A stretch of 64,000 nucleotides of DNA from Bacillus haynesii (GTDB taxonomy: Bacteria > Bacillota > Bacilli > Bacillales > Bacillaceae). Within the stretch, counting starts at the first letter, position 1; every line of letters begins with the position of its first letter. A program made the position numbers and the translations under genes. The notes beneath the pieces are model-generated. The model was not told the DNA's origin. It ran no database searches and was given only the letters and a program-made list of their open reading frames with translations. The stretch is taken from positions 1 through 64,000 of the forward strand of contig NZ_MRBL01000019.1 of the NCBI RefSeq assembly GCF_001969855.1. Direction: 5' to 3'. Shown here piece after piece: positions 35,486 to 43,109 of this stretch.

Positions 35486-36337
35486 ATGAAAGTTCTTTTG
35501 AACGGCCGGCTGATTGAACGGAGCGAGTGTGCGGTTGATATTGAGGACAGAGGCTACCAATTTGGAGACGGCGTCTATGAAGTCATCCGCATTTACAATG
35601 GAATCTTGTTCACGCTTGATGAACACATTGCCCGCTTATATAAAAGCGCAGCCGAAATCGGAATCGACCTGACTTTTTCAGAAGCCGAACTGAAAAGCCA
35701 GCTGAAAGAGATCGTCGACATCAATCAGATGCGGGACGGCGGACTGTATCTTCAAGTGACAAGGGGAAAAGCCCCGAGGAAGCATCAATACGGGGCAGGG
35801 CTTACGCCTCAGGTGACGGCTTATACATTTCCTATTCAGAAGCCTGAAAAAGAACAGCAAAACGGTGTTTCGGCTATTACTGCGGACGACTTGCGCTGGC
35901 TGAGATGCGACATTAAAAGCTTAAATCTGTTGTACAATGTTATGATCAAGCAAAAAGCGCATGAAGCTTCTTCATTTGAAGCCATCTTAATTCGCGACGG
36001 TTTGGTGACGGAAGGGACGTCCTCAAATGTTTATGTCGTCAAGCAAAACGTTATTTACACCCATCCTGTGACAACGCTCATTTTAAACGGCATCACGCGG
36101 ATGAAAGTGCTTCAGCTGTGTGAAGAGAACGGCTTGAATTTTGAAGAAAAAGCGGTGACAAAGGATGAATTGCTGAATGCGGATGAAGTGTTCATCACGT
36201 CAACGACAGCCGAAGTCATTCCGGTCACATCGATTGACGGGCAAACAATCGGCTCCGGAGCGCCCGGACCGCTCACCAAAAATGTGCAGACCGCTTTGCA
36301 AAACAGCATTTTGTCAGAAACAGCCAAAACGGTTTAA
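35486..36337 (+). CDS. dat: D-amino acid aminotransferase
   Basis: A 283-aa fold-type IV PLP enzyme making D-glutamate from D-alanine for the cell wall, the same length as the D-aminotransferases described from Bacillus. The Schiff-base Lys lies in CDIKSLNLL, and the family signature [11 protein letters not shown] follows. The start is ATG 35486 behind GGGGATGGAG; the frame is open upstream to 35348 without a better start. Confidence 0.94.
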   Translation: MKVLLNGRLIERSECAVDIEDRGYQFGDGVYEVIRIYNGILFTLDEHIARLYKSAAEIGIDLTFSEAELKSQLKEIVDINQMRDGGLYLQVTRGKAPRKHQYGAGLTPQVTAYTFPIQKPEKEQQNGVSAITADDLRWLRCDIKSLNLLYNVMIKQKAHEASSFEAILIRDGLVTEGTSSNVYVVKQNVIYTHPVTTLILNGITRMKVLQLCEENGLNFEEKAVTKDELLNADEVFITSTTAEVIPVTSIDGQTIGSGAPGPLTKNVQTALQNSILSETAKTV

Positions 36338-36339
36338 CA

Positions 36340-36377
36340 AAGAAAAACGCCGTTTCCTCCAAGGAAACGGCGTTTTT
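36340..36377. terminator. Bidirectional terminator between dat and nhaC
   Basis: AAAAACGCCGTTTCC / GGAAACGGCGTTTTT, a long perfect hairpin with A- and T-runs on both sides, between convergent genes. Confidence 0.9.
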
Positions 36378-37736
36378 TTATTTGCGGAAACCGAACAAGA
36401 TTGAAAAGATCGGCGATAAATAAAGGAAAAACACAAACGGCAAATATTCAATGACGGGAACGCCGAGCGCGCTGGACATGAACGCGCCGCTGACTCCCCA
36501 AGGGATCATCGGATTGATTAATGTTCCCCCGTCTTCAAGCGATCTCGACAAATGCTTCCGGTCGATTCCGAGCTTGTCATACAGCTTTTTAAAGGACTGT
36601 CCGGGAATCAAGATCGATAAATACTGTTCACCTGTCGCCAGGTTCATGCCGATGCTTGATGAAACGGTTGAGAACACAAGCCGGCCTTTCGTATGAATGC
36701 CTTTGATTACACCTTCAAGGAGGCTTGTAATCAGGCCGATTTTTTCCATGAGACCGCCGAGCGCGAATGCGATGATGATCAGGGAAACAGAGCCCATCAT
36801 CGATTGAAGGCCGCCGCGGTTTAAAATCTTCTCAACGGCTTCATTGTCGGCTGAGAAAACCGGACCATTCTGCATCGCTGACAAAAACGATGAAATGCTG
36901 GCGTCAGGCTGAATCAACGCGGCAAGAATTCCGGCGGAAACGATCCCTGCTGCAAGCGACGGAATGACGGGCGTCCGTCTGACAGCAAGTACAATCACAA
37001 GAAGAGGCGACAGAAGCGACCAGACGCTGATGTTGACTGTGCCTTCTATTCCGTTTATGATCGCTTGAATGTTTTCGGTTGAAGCCGGCGCTGCCGTTAA
37101 AGAACGGCCCATGAAAAAGAAAAGCAAAATCGTGATCAAAAGAGCAGGGACCGTTGTTCCCGCCATATGTCTGATATGCTTGAAAATCGGAAGCTCCCCG
37201 ACTCCTGCGGCAAAATTGGTCGTGTCAGACATCGGAGACATTTTGTCGCCGAAGCAGGCGCCGCAAATCACAGCTCCCGCCGCCCATGTCAGGGGTACGC
37301 CGGCCGCCGCGGCCACACCGATGAGGGCGACGCCGATCGTGCTGACCGTCGTGAAGCTTGAGCCGACTAATGAACTGATCACAAGACAGCTGAAAAGTGC
37401 GGTGAGCAGCAGGTGCTGCGGTTCAATCAGGTTCAACGCGTAAACCGTTACCGTTGGAATCGCGCCGCTGTACTCCCAGACTCCGATTAAGATGCCGATT
37501 AAGCAAAGGACAATAATCGGCTGAACGCCATTCCGGATGCCTGAGACAATGCCGCTCTCAAGATCTTTCCAAGAATGGCCTTTCACCGCGCCGACCGCGG
37601 CCAAAAAACCGACGCAAATCAACAGTGGTATGTGCGCTTCTGCTTTAAATATGAATAAGCATGTAAAAATAATGAACAATATGGCCAAAAACAATAGAGC
37701 CGATATGGAAAACGATAGTCGTTTTTCGTTTGACAA
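36378..37736 (-). CDS. nhaC: Na+/H+ antiporter NhaC
   Basis: A 452-aa membrane protein with about 11-12 hydrophobic segments, of the NhaC family. Typical features are GACFGDKMSPMSDTTNFA (near residue 170) and GGTLINPMIPWG near the C-terminus. The start is TTG 37736, six bases after GAGGTG; this gives the length of B. subtilis NhaC (453 aa), whereas ATG 37793 lacks a ribosome site. It exports Na+ for pH and sodium homeostasis. In B. subtilis nhaX is adjacent; here 8.6 kb is inserted between them. Confidence 0.92.
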   Translation of the reverse strand: MSNEKRLSFSISALLFLAILFIIFTCLFIFKAEAHIPLLICVGFLAAVGAVKGHSWKDLESGIVSGIRNGVQPIIVLCLIGILIGVWEYSGAIPTVTVYALNLIEPQHLLLTALFSCLVISSLVGSSFTTVSTIGVALIGVAAAAGVPLTWAAGAVICGACFGDKMSPMSDTTNFAAGVGELPIFKHIRHMAGTTVPALLITILLFFFMGRSLTAAPASTENIQAIINGIEGTVNISVWSLLSPLLVIVLAVRRTPVIPSLAAGIVSAGILAALIQPDASISSFLSAMQNGPVFSADNEAVEKILNRGGLQSMMGSVSLIIIAFALGGLMEKIGLITSLLEGVIKGIHTKGRLVFSTVSSSIGMNLATGEQYLSILIPGQSFKKLYDKLGIDRKHLSRSLEDGGTLINPMIPWGVSGAFMSSALGVPVIEYLPFVFFLYLSPIFSILFGFRK

Positions 37737-37972
37737 ATCATACACCTCATTAGAAGAAATATCTCTCTTTAATACTTTGATGCTTTTGTGCATAAACGTA
37801 TTATAACAGAAAAATAGATCATATACTTAAATTAAAATATTTCAAACATTTTTCAAAGGTTCGCCCATTCTATTTTGAAAGCGCTGACTTTTTTAAGATA
37901 TAATTGATTGGAGAAAGACATGTATTTGATACACGTTTCAATGATCTTTTAGCTAAAATAGGGGGAAATGCG

Positions 37973-38953
37973 ATGTCTTACACTGTTCAGAAAAGCCGGT
38001 TTTTACATGAGGAAGCGATCTGGTTTGAAAATGATGATTTAGAGGCCGTACTTGTACCAGGGTGGGGAAGCAATTTGATTTCATTGAAGTGGAAGCCGGG
38101 CGGGTTGAATTTGTTGAAAACGCCTGCAACAAAGGAAGAATATGACGCGAATCCGTTTTTATTCGGAATCCCTGTTCTTTTTCCTCCCAACCGGATCGAT
38201 CACGGGAGATTTACATATGCGGGAAGAACGTACGAGCTGCCGATCAATGAAAAGCCGCTCGAAAATCACCTGCACGGATTTCTTTACGATAAAAAGTGGA
38301 CGGTGGAAAAAATGGAGGCAACAGAAGAGCGGATCATCGTGCAGACGAAGCTGGACTCTGATGATCATCCGAGCATCCAAGCAATCTTCCCTCACTCGTT
38401 TGCCATCACCATCACCTACACATTAGAAGGACAGCATCTGAAAATCGATGCATCGGCTGTCAACCGCGGTCAAGACCCGATGCCGATCGGATTGGGGTAT
38501 CACACATCTTTCCGCTATCCTTTAAACGAAGCAGGAGATAAAGAAAAGTGCCTGTTTACTCTTCCTGCCTCAAAGCAATGGACGCTGACAGACCGCATGC
38601 TGCCGACAGGCGAATATCGGATGACAGAGGAGTTCAAAGCGGGGAAAATGGCAGCGGGAGAAAGGCTTGATGATATATTGGCGGCTGAGCAAGACCGAGA
38701 AGGAAACAGCACCGCCGTCATTTCGGACAGCCTCGCCGGCATTCGCGTCCGCTACCAATGCGATGGTCATTTTAAGCACTGGGTCGTGTTTAACGGTACC
38801 TCTGATCAAGATGATCTGCTTTGTATTGAGCCATATACTTGGATGACGAATGCACCGAACGTGAACCTTCCGAAGAATGTGAGCGGATTTCGGGATTTGG
38901 GGCCGCAGGAAGAGCTGATGATGCGCAGCAAAATTGAGGTGGGCGGAATATAA
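37973..38953 (+). CDS. Aldose 1-epimerase (galactose mutarotase-like)
   Basis: A 326-aa protein of the aldose epimerase superfamily. The catalytic His is in NHLHGFLYD (about residue 102) and a second in GLGYHTSF. The catalytic Glu lies in IEPYTWMTNAPN near the C-terminus. It interconverts sugar anomers; the sugar is not known. The start is ATG 37973 behind GGGGGAAA. The last 115 bp are duplicated at 40488 onward. It is the left border of the accessory island. Confidence 0.88.
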   Translation: MSYTVQKSRFLHEEAIWFENDDLEAVLVPGWGSNLISLKWKPGGLNLLKTPATKEEYDANPFLFGIPVLFPPNRIDHGRFTYAGRTYELPINEKPLENHLHGFLYDKKWTVEKMEATEERIIVQTKLDSDDHPSIQAIFPHSFAITITYTLEGQHLKIDASAVNRGQDPMPIGLGYHTSFRYPLNEAGDKEKCLFTLPASKQWTLTDRMLPTGEYRMTEEFKAGKMAAGERLDDILAAEQDREGNSTAVISDSLAGIRVRYQCDGHFKHWVVFNGTSDQDDLLCIEPYTWMTNAPNVNLPKNVSGFRDLGPQEELMMRSKIEVGGI

Positions 38954-39194
38954 TCGATATTCCACCTTTTACCACGAGCATTTATCAAGCGTAAATGCTG
39001 TATGGGACGCTTGTTTGCCCTCTCTCCAATCCAATTGAACCGTCACCTTGCGGCCGGCGAATTCGGCTTCTTCAAGCCCTTCCAAAAAAGAAACAGATTG
39101 TTCTTTTGACCCTCCGCCGGGGAATTCGCCTCCCGCGTAATCTTTCATCGGCGTTTCGATTTGGGCGTTCAAAAGAATTTCATCATCAAACTTT
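38838..39194. repeat. Direct duplication A (copy 1)
   Basis: This segment (end of the epimerase gene, bidirectional terminator, and the 3' part of the membrane-protein gene) recurs at 40488-40844 with only a few base differences. Similarity stops abruptly after TCATCATCAAACTTT in both copies. Confidence 0.9.
38941..38968. terminator. Bidirectional terminator after the epimerase gene
   Basis: GGCGGAATAT / ATATTCCACC hairpin with TTTT following; the second copy at 40591-40618 pairs perfectly. Confidence 0.75.
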
Positions 39195-39199
39195 GTTAC
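38969..39199 (-). pseudogene. Truncated duplicate of the 161-aa membrane protein gene
   Basis: It encodes the last 75 residues of the protein at 40620-41105 (from KFDDEILLNAQIETPMKDYA to the stop), nearly identical, but lacks the membrane anchor and any start signal. The upstream sequence is unrelated, so this is a fragment left by duplication. Confidence 0.9.
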
Positions 39200-39371
39200 C
39201 ATTGTTTATAGTCAAGTAATCATATATACTCTCACTATTAGACAAGTATTCCGGAAGATTATTAAGAAATCTGTTGATTAAAATGAGATGGAAATATTGT
39301 AAAAACTTAACATTGGTGGTTTCTTTTATGTTACAATACATATGAAAATAAGGGGGAAAGAAGGTTTTTTA

Positions 39372-40082
39372 ATGAAGAACATTTTTGTAAGTCTATTGGT
39401 CCTTTGTCTAGTCTCTATTAGTGCTTTCGTCGGTATTGAAGATGCTTTTGCTGCAGAGGAATTACAAGAAGCGTCTTATTCTGAACCTATTAAAAGTGCA
39501 GACGATCTACAATATGATGTTAATAAAAATTTGACTCAGGAAGAAATAACATCTAGATTTAACAAGATAAATACAAAATACGATGTTGGTCAGGCTTTTT
39601 CTGAGCAGGATGCTGAGTTTATAAAGTTTTATTCGGAATCTCAACTGGGAACTCCTGCCGAGTTAAATGATGGGATATCAATTAGTGCAATTCAATGGTA
39701 TCCAGGTCAAACAGCCAGCAAATCTTTCAATACTTCAAAAAGTTCTAATGGAGTGAAAGTTAAATTCTCTGGGAAAGTCTATGGTACAATTGGTATTGTA
39801 AATCATAGTTATAGAGGTAAATTGAGTGCAAAAATAACTTCTGGAACATCTAAAGTAAAGAAAGCATTGAAAGTACGGGTAACTCACTCGGCTTATGGAT
39901 TGGTAGGGAAAAAATCAATTGGCATTGTATATAACAGTGGAAAATCTTCTACGGGAACAAAATCCAAAGTTTCTATGGATAATACTGTTAAATATAGTGC
40001 TCTTGCAGTTGTTTATACCTATACGAATGCCTATGTATCAGTTACTACAAAAACAGGTTCTTTCAACAAGTATGCTTTCTAA
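39372..40082 (+). CDS. Secreted protein of unknown family (copy 1, intact)
   Basis: A 236-aa exported protein. The signal peptide ends with DAFA-AEE at about residue 28. The mature N-terminal part (29-95) is acidic and helical. The C-terminal part (about 100-236) is basic and Gly/Ser/Thr/Tyr-rich with alternating beta-type pattern, has no Cys, and ends TGSFNKYAF. This acidic-then-basic build resembles a propeptide with a mature domain, but no family is recognised. The start is ATG 39372 behind AAGAAGG. The gene is markedly AT-rich relative to its neighbours. A 36-aa membrane peptide follows 27 bp later, and a decayed copy lies at 45737-46220. Confidence 0.75.
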   Translation: MKNIFVSLLVLCLVSISAFVGIEDAFAAEELQEASYSEPIKSADDLQYDVNKNLTQEEITSRFNKINTKYDVGQAFSEQDAEFIKFYSESQLGTPAELNDGISISAIQWYPGQTASKSFNTSKSSNGVKVKFSGKVYGTIGIVNHSYRGKLSAKITSGTSKVKKALKVRVTHSAYGLVGKKSIGIVYNSGKSSTGTKSKVSMDNTVKYSALAVVYTYTNAYVSVTTKTGSFNKYAF

Positions 40083-40109
40083 TGATATGATAGAGAAGGA
40101 GAGATTGCT

Positions 40110-40220
40110 TTGATCAATTTTTCAATAATAAATGCGGTCATTGTATTAGGGGTCTTACTATTAATTGTTTGGGGAATTGTCTCCTTTATTAACAGGTTAA
40201 GAAAATCAAGAAGATCATAA
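40110..40220 (+). CDS. 36-aa single-span membrane peptide (copy 1)
   Basis: TTG start at 40110 behind GAAGGAGAG. The peptide is MINFSIINAVIVLGVLLLIV (one hydrophobic helix) followed by WGIVSFINRLRKSRRS with a basic tail. Its position directly behind the secreted protein, and conservation of the whole unit in a second copy at 46245, suggest a partner such as an immunity peptide. That role is inference only. Confidence 0.6.
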   Translation: MINFSIINAVIVLGVLLLIVWGIVSFINRLRKSRRS

Positions 40221-40223
40221 CAT

Positions 40224-40256
40224 GATGAGAGGCCGGACATTTGACCGGCCTCTTTT
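40224..40256. terminator. Terminator after the small membrane peptide (copy 1)
   Basis: AGAGGCCGG / CCGGCCTCT hairpin followed by TTTT. The same terminator stands at 46359-46391, between copy 2 and nhaX. Confidence 0.85.
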
Positions 40257-40263
40257 AAAATAG

Positions 40264-40323
40264 TTATTTTACAATCAGCAGCGGAATCTCCGATTTTGTC
40301 GATATCTTGTCGCTGACGTTGCC
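40264..40323 (-). pseudogene. Fragment of nhaX 3' end
   Basis: On the minus strand it encodes GNVSDKISTKSEIPLLIVK and a stop, almost identical to the last 20 codons of nhaX at 46399. The rest of the gene is absent. It marks the end of the duplicated block that also contains the secreted protein and membrane peptide. Confidence 0.85.
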
Positions 40324-40332
40324 TGGTTATTA

Positions 40333-40488
40333 CAATGTTTCAACGAGCTGACTTCACCCGTAACGGGCATTTTTCATCTGTGGGGAGAAAAACATTTGCC
40401 GCAGCTTCCTTTAGCACAATGCTTTGTTCAGATAACAGCTCCGCTCTCTGCCGGACCCACGGAGCTTTTCCTTGAGCTGGTTTTGATA
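40333..40488 (+). pseudogene. Inverted fragment of the bacteriocin maturation gene
   Basis: About 155 bp read on the + strand correspond, at roughly 90 percent identity, to part of the coding strand of the maturation gene at 43109-44962 (bases about 43735-43890, minus strand). The fragment lies in inverted orientation and contains several substitutions, so it was not copied recently from the resident gene. It joins directly to duplication A copy 2. Confidence 0.85.
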
Positions 40489-40844
40489 CTTGGATGACGA
40501 ATGCACCGAACCTCAACCTTCCGAAGAATGTGAGCGGATTTCGGGATTTGGGGCCGCAGGAAGAGCTGATGATGCGCAGCAAAATTGAGGTGGGCGGAAT
40601 ATAATCGATATTCCGCCTTTTACCACGAGCATTTATCAAGCGTAAATGCTGTATGGGACGCTTGTTTGCCCTCTCTCCAATCCAATTGAACCGTCACCTT
40701 GCGGCCGGCGAATTCGGCTTCTTCAAGCCCTTCCAAAAAAGAAACAGATTGTTCTTTTGACCCTCCGCCGGGGAATTCGCCTCCCGCGTAATCTTTCATC
40801 GGCGTTTCGATTTGGGCGTTTAAAACGATTTCATCATCAAACTT
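40488..40844. repeat. Direct duplication A (copy 2)
   Basis: This second copy of 38838-39194 carries the last 115 bp of an epimerase gene without the rest (an epimerase 3' fragment), the perfect bidirectional hairpin, and the 3' part of the intact membrane-protein gene. Confidence 0.9.
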
Positions 40845-41105
40845 TACGACCAATTTTTCCAAATATGTATCATCCAGCCGCTCCCGGCTGCCTGTCCAAT
40901 ACAGGTTCCCGCTGAATTCGCGGCCTTCATCGCCTTTTTTAATCACGGCCTCCCAATTTCCGTCAGCGCTTTGCCCGTTCCATTTCGGGTATTCCGCCAT
41001 ATACAAACCGATCAGCCTGCCGCCGAAATAAACGGCGCAAAAGGCTATGAAGAGGGAGGCGATGAATAGAACCGGCCGCTTGTATTGCTGTTTTATATTA
41101 ACCAC
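40620..41105 (-). CDS. Membrane-anchored protein of unknown function
   Basis: A 161-aa protein with one N-terminal transmembrane anchor (about residues 11-34) and an extracytoplasmic domain rich in acidic residues and beta-type pattern (NWEAVIKKGDE, YWTGSRERLDD). No family is recognised with certainty. It follows the bacteriocin maturation genes in the same direction after 69 bp, so it may belong to that operon, possibly as a self-protection protein. A truncated copy lies at 38969-39199. Confidence 0.6.
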   Translation of the reverse strand: MVNIKQQYKRPVLFIASLFIAFCAVYFGGRLIGLYMAEYPKWNGQSADGNWEAVIKKGDEGREFSGNLYWTGSRERLDDTYLEKLVVKFDDEIVLNAQIETPMKDYAGGEFPGGGSKEQSVSFLEGLEEAEFAGRKVTVQLDWREGKQASHTAFTLDKCSW

Positions 41106-41174
41106 CGCCTAAAAAGTTCTGCTTTATGATCATAAAGCAGAACAATCGGAAAAAAAAAGCCATTCTCTTAAATT

Positions 41175-43109
41175 TTAAGGGAACGGATGCGGGTGCAGGT
41201 TCACCTGTTCTTGTGTTAGCGGTTCTTCTGCAAAGCCGAGCTTCTTCGGCACTGTGAAAATTCTCTCAAGCCCTTCCAGGCGGATGAAGCGCTGTCCGAA
41301 TGTCATCGGAATCAGGCCCGGGATGAGCACTTTCACACAATAAAGTCCGTTCTGTTCGATAACAGGGGAAGTCTGATCAACGACGATCACTTCAAGGTTG
41401 AGACTCCGGAAAGCTTCAAGCAGGTCGCAGAGATCTTCGGTTAAATCAAGATGTTTCTTTCTTTTTTTAAAGGCATCGTCGAATGTTTGCAGAGGCCGGC
41501 TTTGATTCAGCAAAAACCGGAGGCGCTCTTCCGCTTCGGGCAGTCCGTACATGAAGCTGTGATCCTCCATTTCCCGCACTAAAGCAGGACTGCGGAGCAT
41601 CTGGTAATATTTGCTCCTTTCAGATTCAAATTTGCGGTCGTGCTTCAACATCATGCCTGCCAGCTCATGAAGGGCGCTTTTCACCGCTTTTACGGGATCG
41701 GGGTGGGCGCCTGCGGAACAAATCAGATTCAATCCTTCCTGTTTTCTGTTTTTGGCGATCGCCCAAATGCTTGGAATGCCGTATTCCATCGTTGAATTAA
41801 AGACATGCAGATCATATCCCGCCACACTTCGCACTCTCTCTGTCATGAGGCGTAATTCCGGATCTCCTGAAGAGTCGAGATCCAGCTGCCGAAGTGGAAG
41901 CCTGGCATACCAGGCAAGCAAAAATGAATCGCGCTCAGCCGCTTCTAATATGCCGTGGAAAATCGCTTCCTCCAAACTCCCTCCGAGTGCACAGCCGTTC
42001 GATGTTTCATAGACAAAGCTGTCTTCGCGCCCCAGGCTGTAATACGCGAGCGATTCAGGAACGAGAATCGGCCGTTTCTGCAGAAATGAATAGCCCCATA
42101 CCCAGCGGAGCGGGCGGGCCGGGTGAAACGGCTGAAAAGGAAAATCGGGATGCATGTATTGTTCGGCACGATGGAGCCCGACTTTTGCCGGGTCGAGCGC
42201 ACGATCCTTTACATTTTCGTAGGTGTCATGTACGACCGTCCGTTTGCCGCGCGGTTCAATTCCGGAATAGCGTTCCAAACCTTCTAAAATGGCGGTTAAT
42301 TCGCTGTCTTCATACGAATGGCTCCGCCCTCCGACCCCTTCATTTCCCATCCATAAAGGCATATTGACGATCATATCGGCAAACGGCAGAATCGCGTCAT
42401 AAATTTTGGCGTTGAACAGCCCCGTTCTCTGGTCCAGATAGTCTTTGGAGACCGTCTGTTTTAAATCGTCCGTATTCCGCACGCGAAAGCTGTCCGGATT
42501 CGTTTTCAGGCTGGGCCGAAGCGATATCCGCGCGGATTCCGGTCCGTCTTCGGGCAGACTGCCGCATACAGGGCATGTCGGTTCCGGGATGAAAGCGTGC
42601 AGCGAACATTCTAACGTTTTCAAATTGACGATGTACAGCTTTTTTTTCAATCGGCCGCGCCCGCCGTTCATGATGGTGTCGACTTCTGTGCAGATCAGGT
42701 TGACCATCTGGCGGCAGCCGGTCTTTGAAGCCCACGGATCGCGGCTTATGCCATTGCTTTTTTGTTCCAGTTCAAGCGTCTCTCTGCTGTCGGGGCCGGA
42801 GACATACCGCCTCATATCGGCGCATTCGGAACATCCTGACGCTGACGGATAAACGAGCGGCCCGATTACCCCTTCGCCAAAAGATGCAAACCCGCGAAGC
42901 CACGGAATCCCTGCCGCCCTTAGCACCTTTTCGGCCTCGCGATATAACAAAGGCCGCCATGCATCGTGCAGCACAAGAACGAACGAAGTCTCCGCCGGTA
43001 TTCTGTTCTCAAAATCAGGCCTTCGGATAACGTCATATTCGGCAGATAATTGTTGTGATGCGCCTTCTGCCATCAATCCTTCGCCAACGACCAAAATACA
43101 GCGCTTCAT
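41175..43109 (-). CDS. YcaO-domain azoline-forming cyclodehydratase (C-D fusion)
   Basis: A 644-aa TOMM cyclodehydratase. Residues 1-200 form an E1-like/C-protein part with two CxxC zinc pairs (CSEC and CPVC). The remainder is the YcaO ATP-dependent domain with EGLERYSG, GCALGGSLEEAIFHGI and LEAAERD nucleotide/metal motifs. The C-terminus is HPHPFP, the proline-rich tail typical of active YcaO enzymes. It should convert Cys (and possibly Ser) of the precursor to azolines. The start is ATG 43109, seven bases after GGAGG, overlapping the stop of the upstream maturation gene (TGATG). Confidence 0.9.
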   Translation of the reverse strand: MKRCILVVGEGLMAEGASQQLSAEYDVIRRPDFENRIPAETSFVLVLHDAWRPLLYREAEKVLRAAGIPWLRGFASFGEGVIGPLVYPSASGCSECADMRRYVSGPDSRETLELEQKSNGISRDPWASKTGCRQMVNLICTEVDTIMNGGRGRLKKKLYIVNLKTLECSLHAFIPEPTCPVCGSLPEDGPESARISLRPSLKTNPDSFRVRNTDDLKQTVSKDYLDQRTGLFNAKIYDAILPFADMIVNMPLWMGNEGVGGRSHSYEDSELTAILEGLERYSGIEPRGKRTVVHDTYENVKDRALDPAKVGLHRAEQYMHPDFPFQPFHPARPLRWVWGYSFLQKRPILVPESLAYYSLGREDSFVYETSNGCALGGSLEEAIFHGILEAAERDSFLLAWYARLPLRQLDLDSSGDPELRLMTERVRSVAGYDLHVFNSTMEYGIPSIWAIAKNRKQEGLNLICSAGAHPDPVKAVKSALHELAGMMLKHDRKFESERSKYYQMLRSPALVREMEDHSFMYGLPEAEERLRFLLNQSRPLQTFDDAFKKRKKHLDLTEDLCDLLEAFRSLNLEVIVVDQTSPVIEQNGLYCVKVLIPGLIPMTFGQRFIRLEGLERIFTVPKKLGFAEEPLTQEQVNLHPHPFP

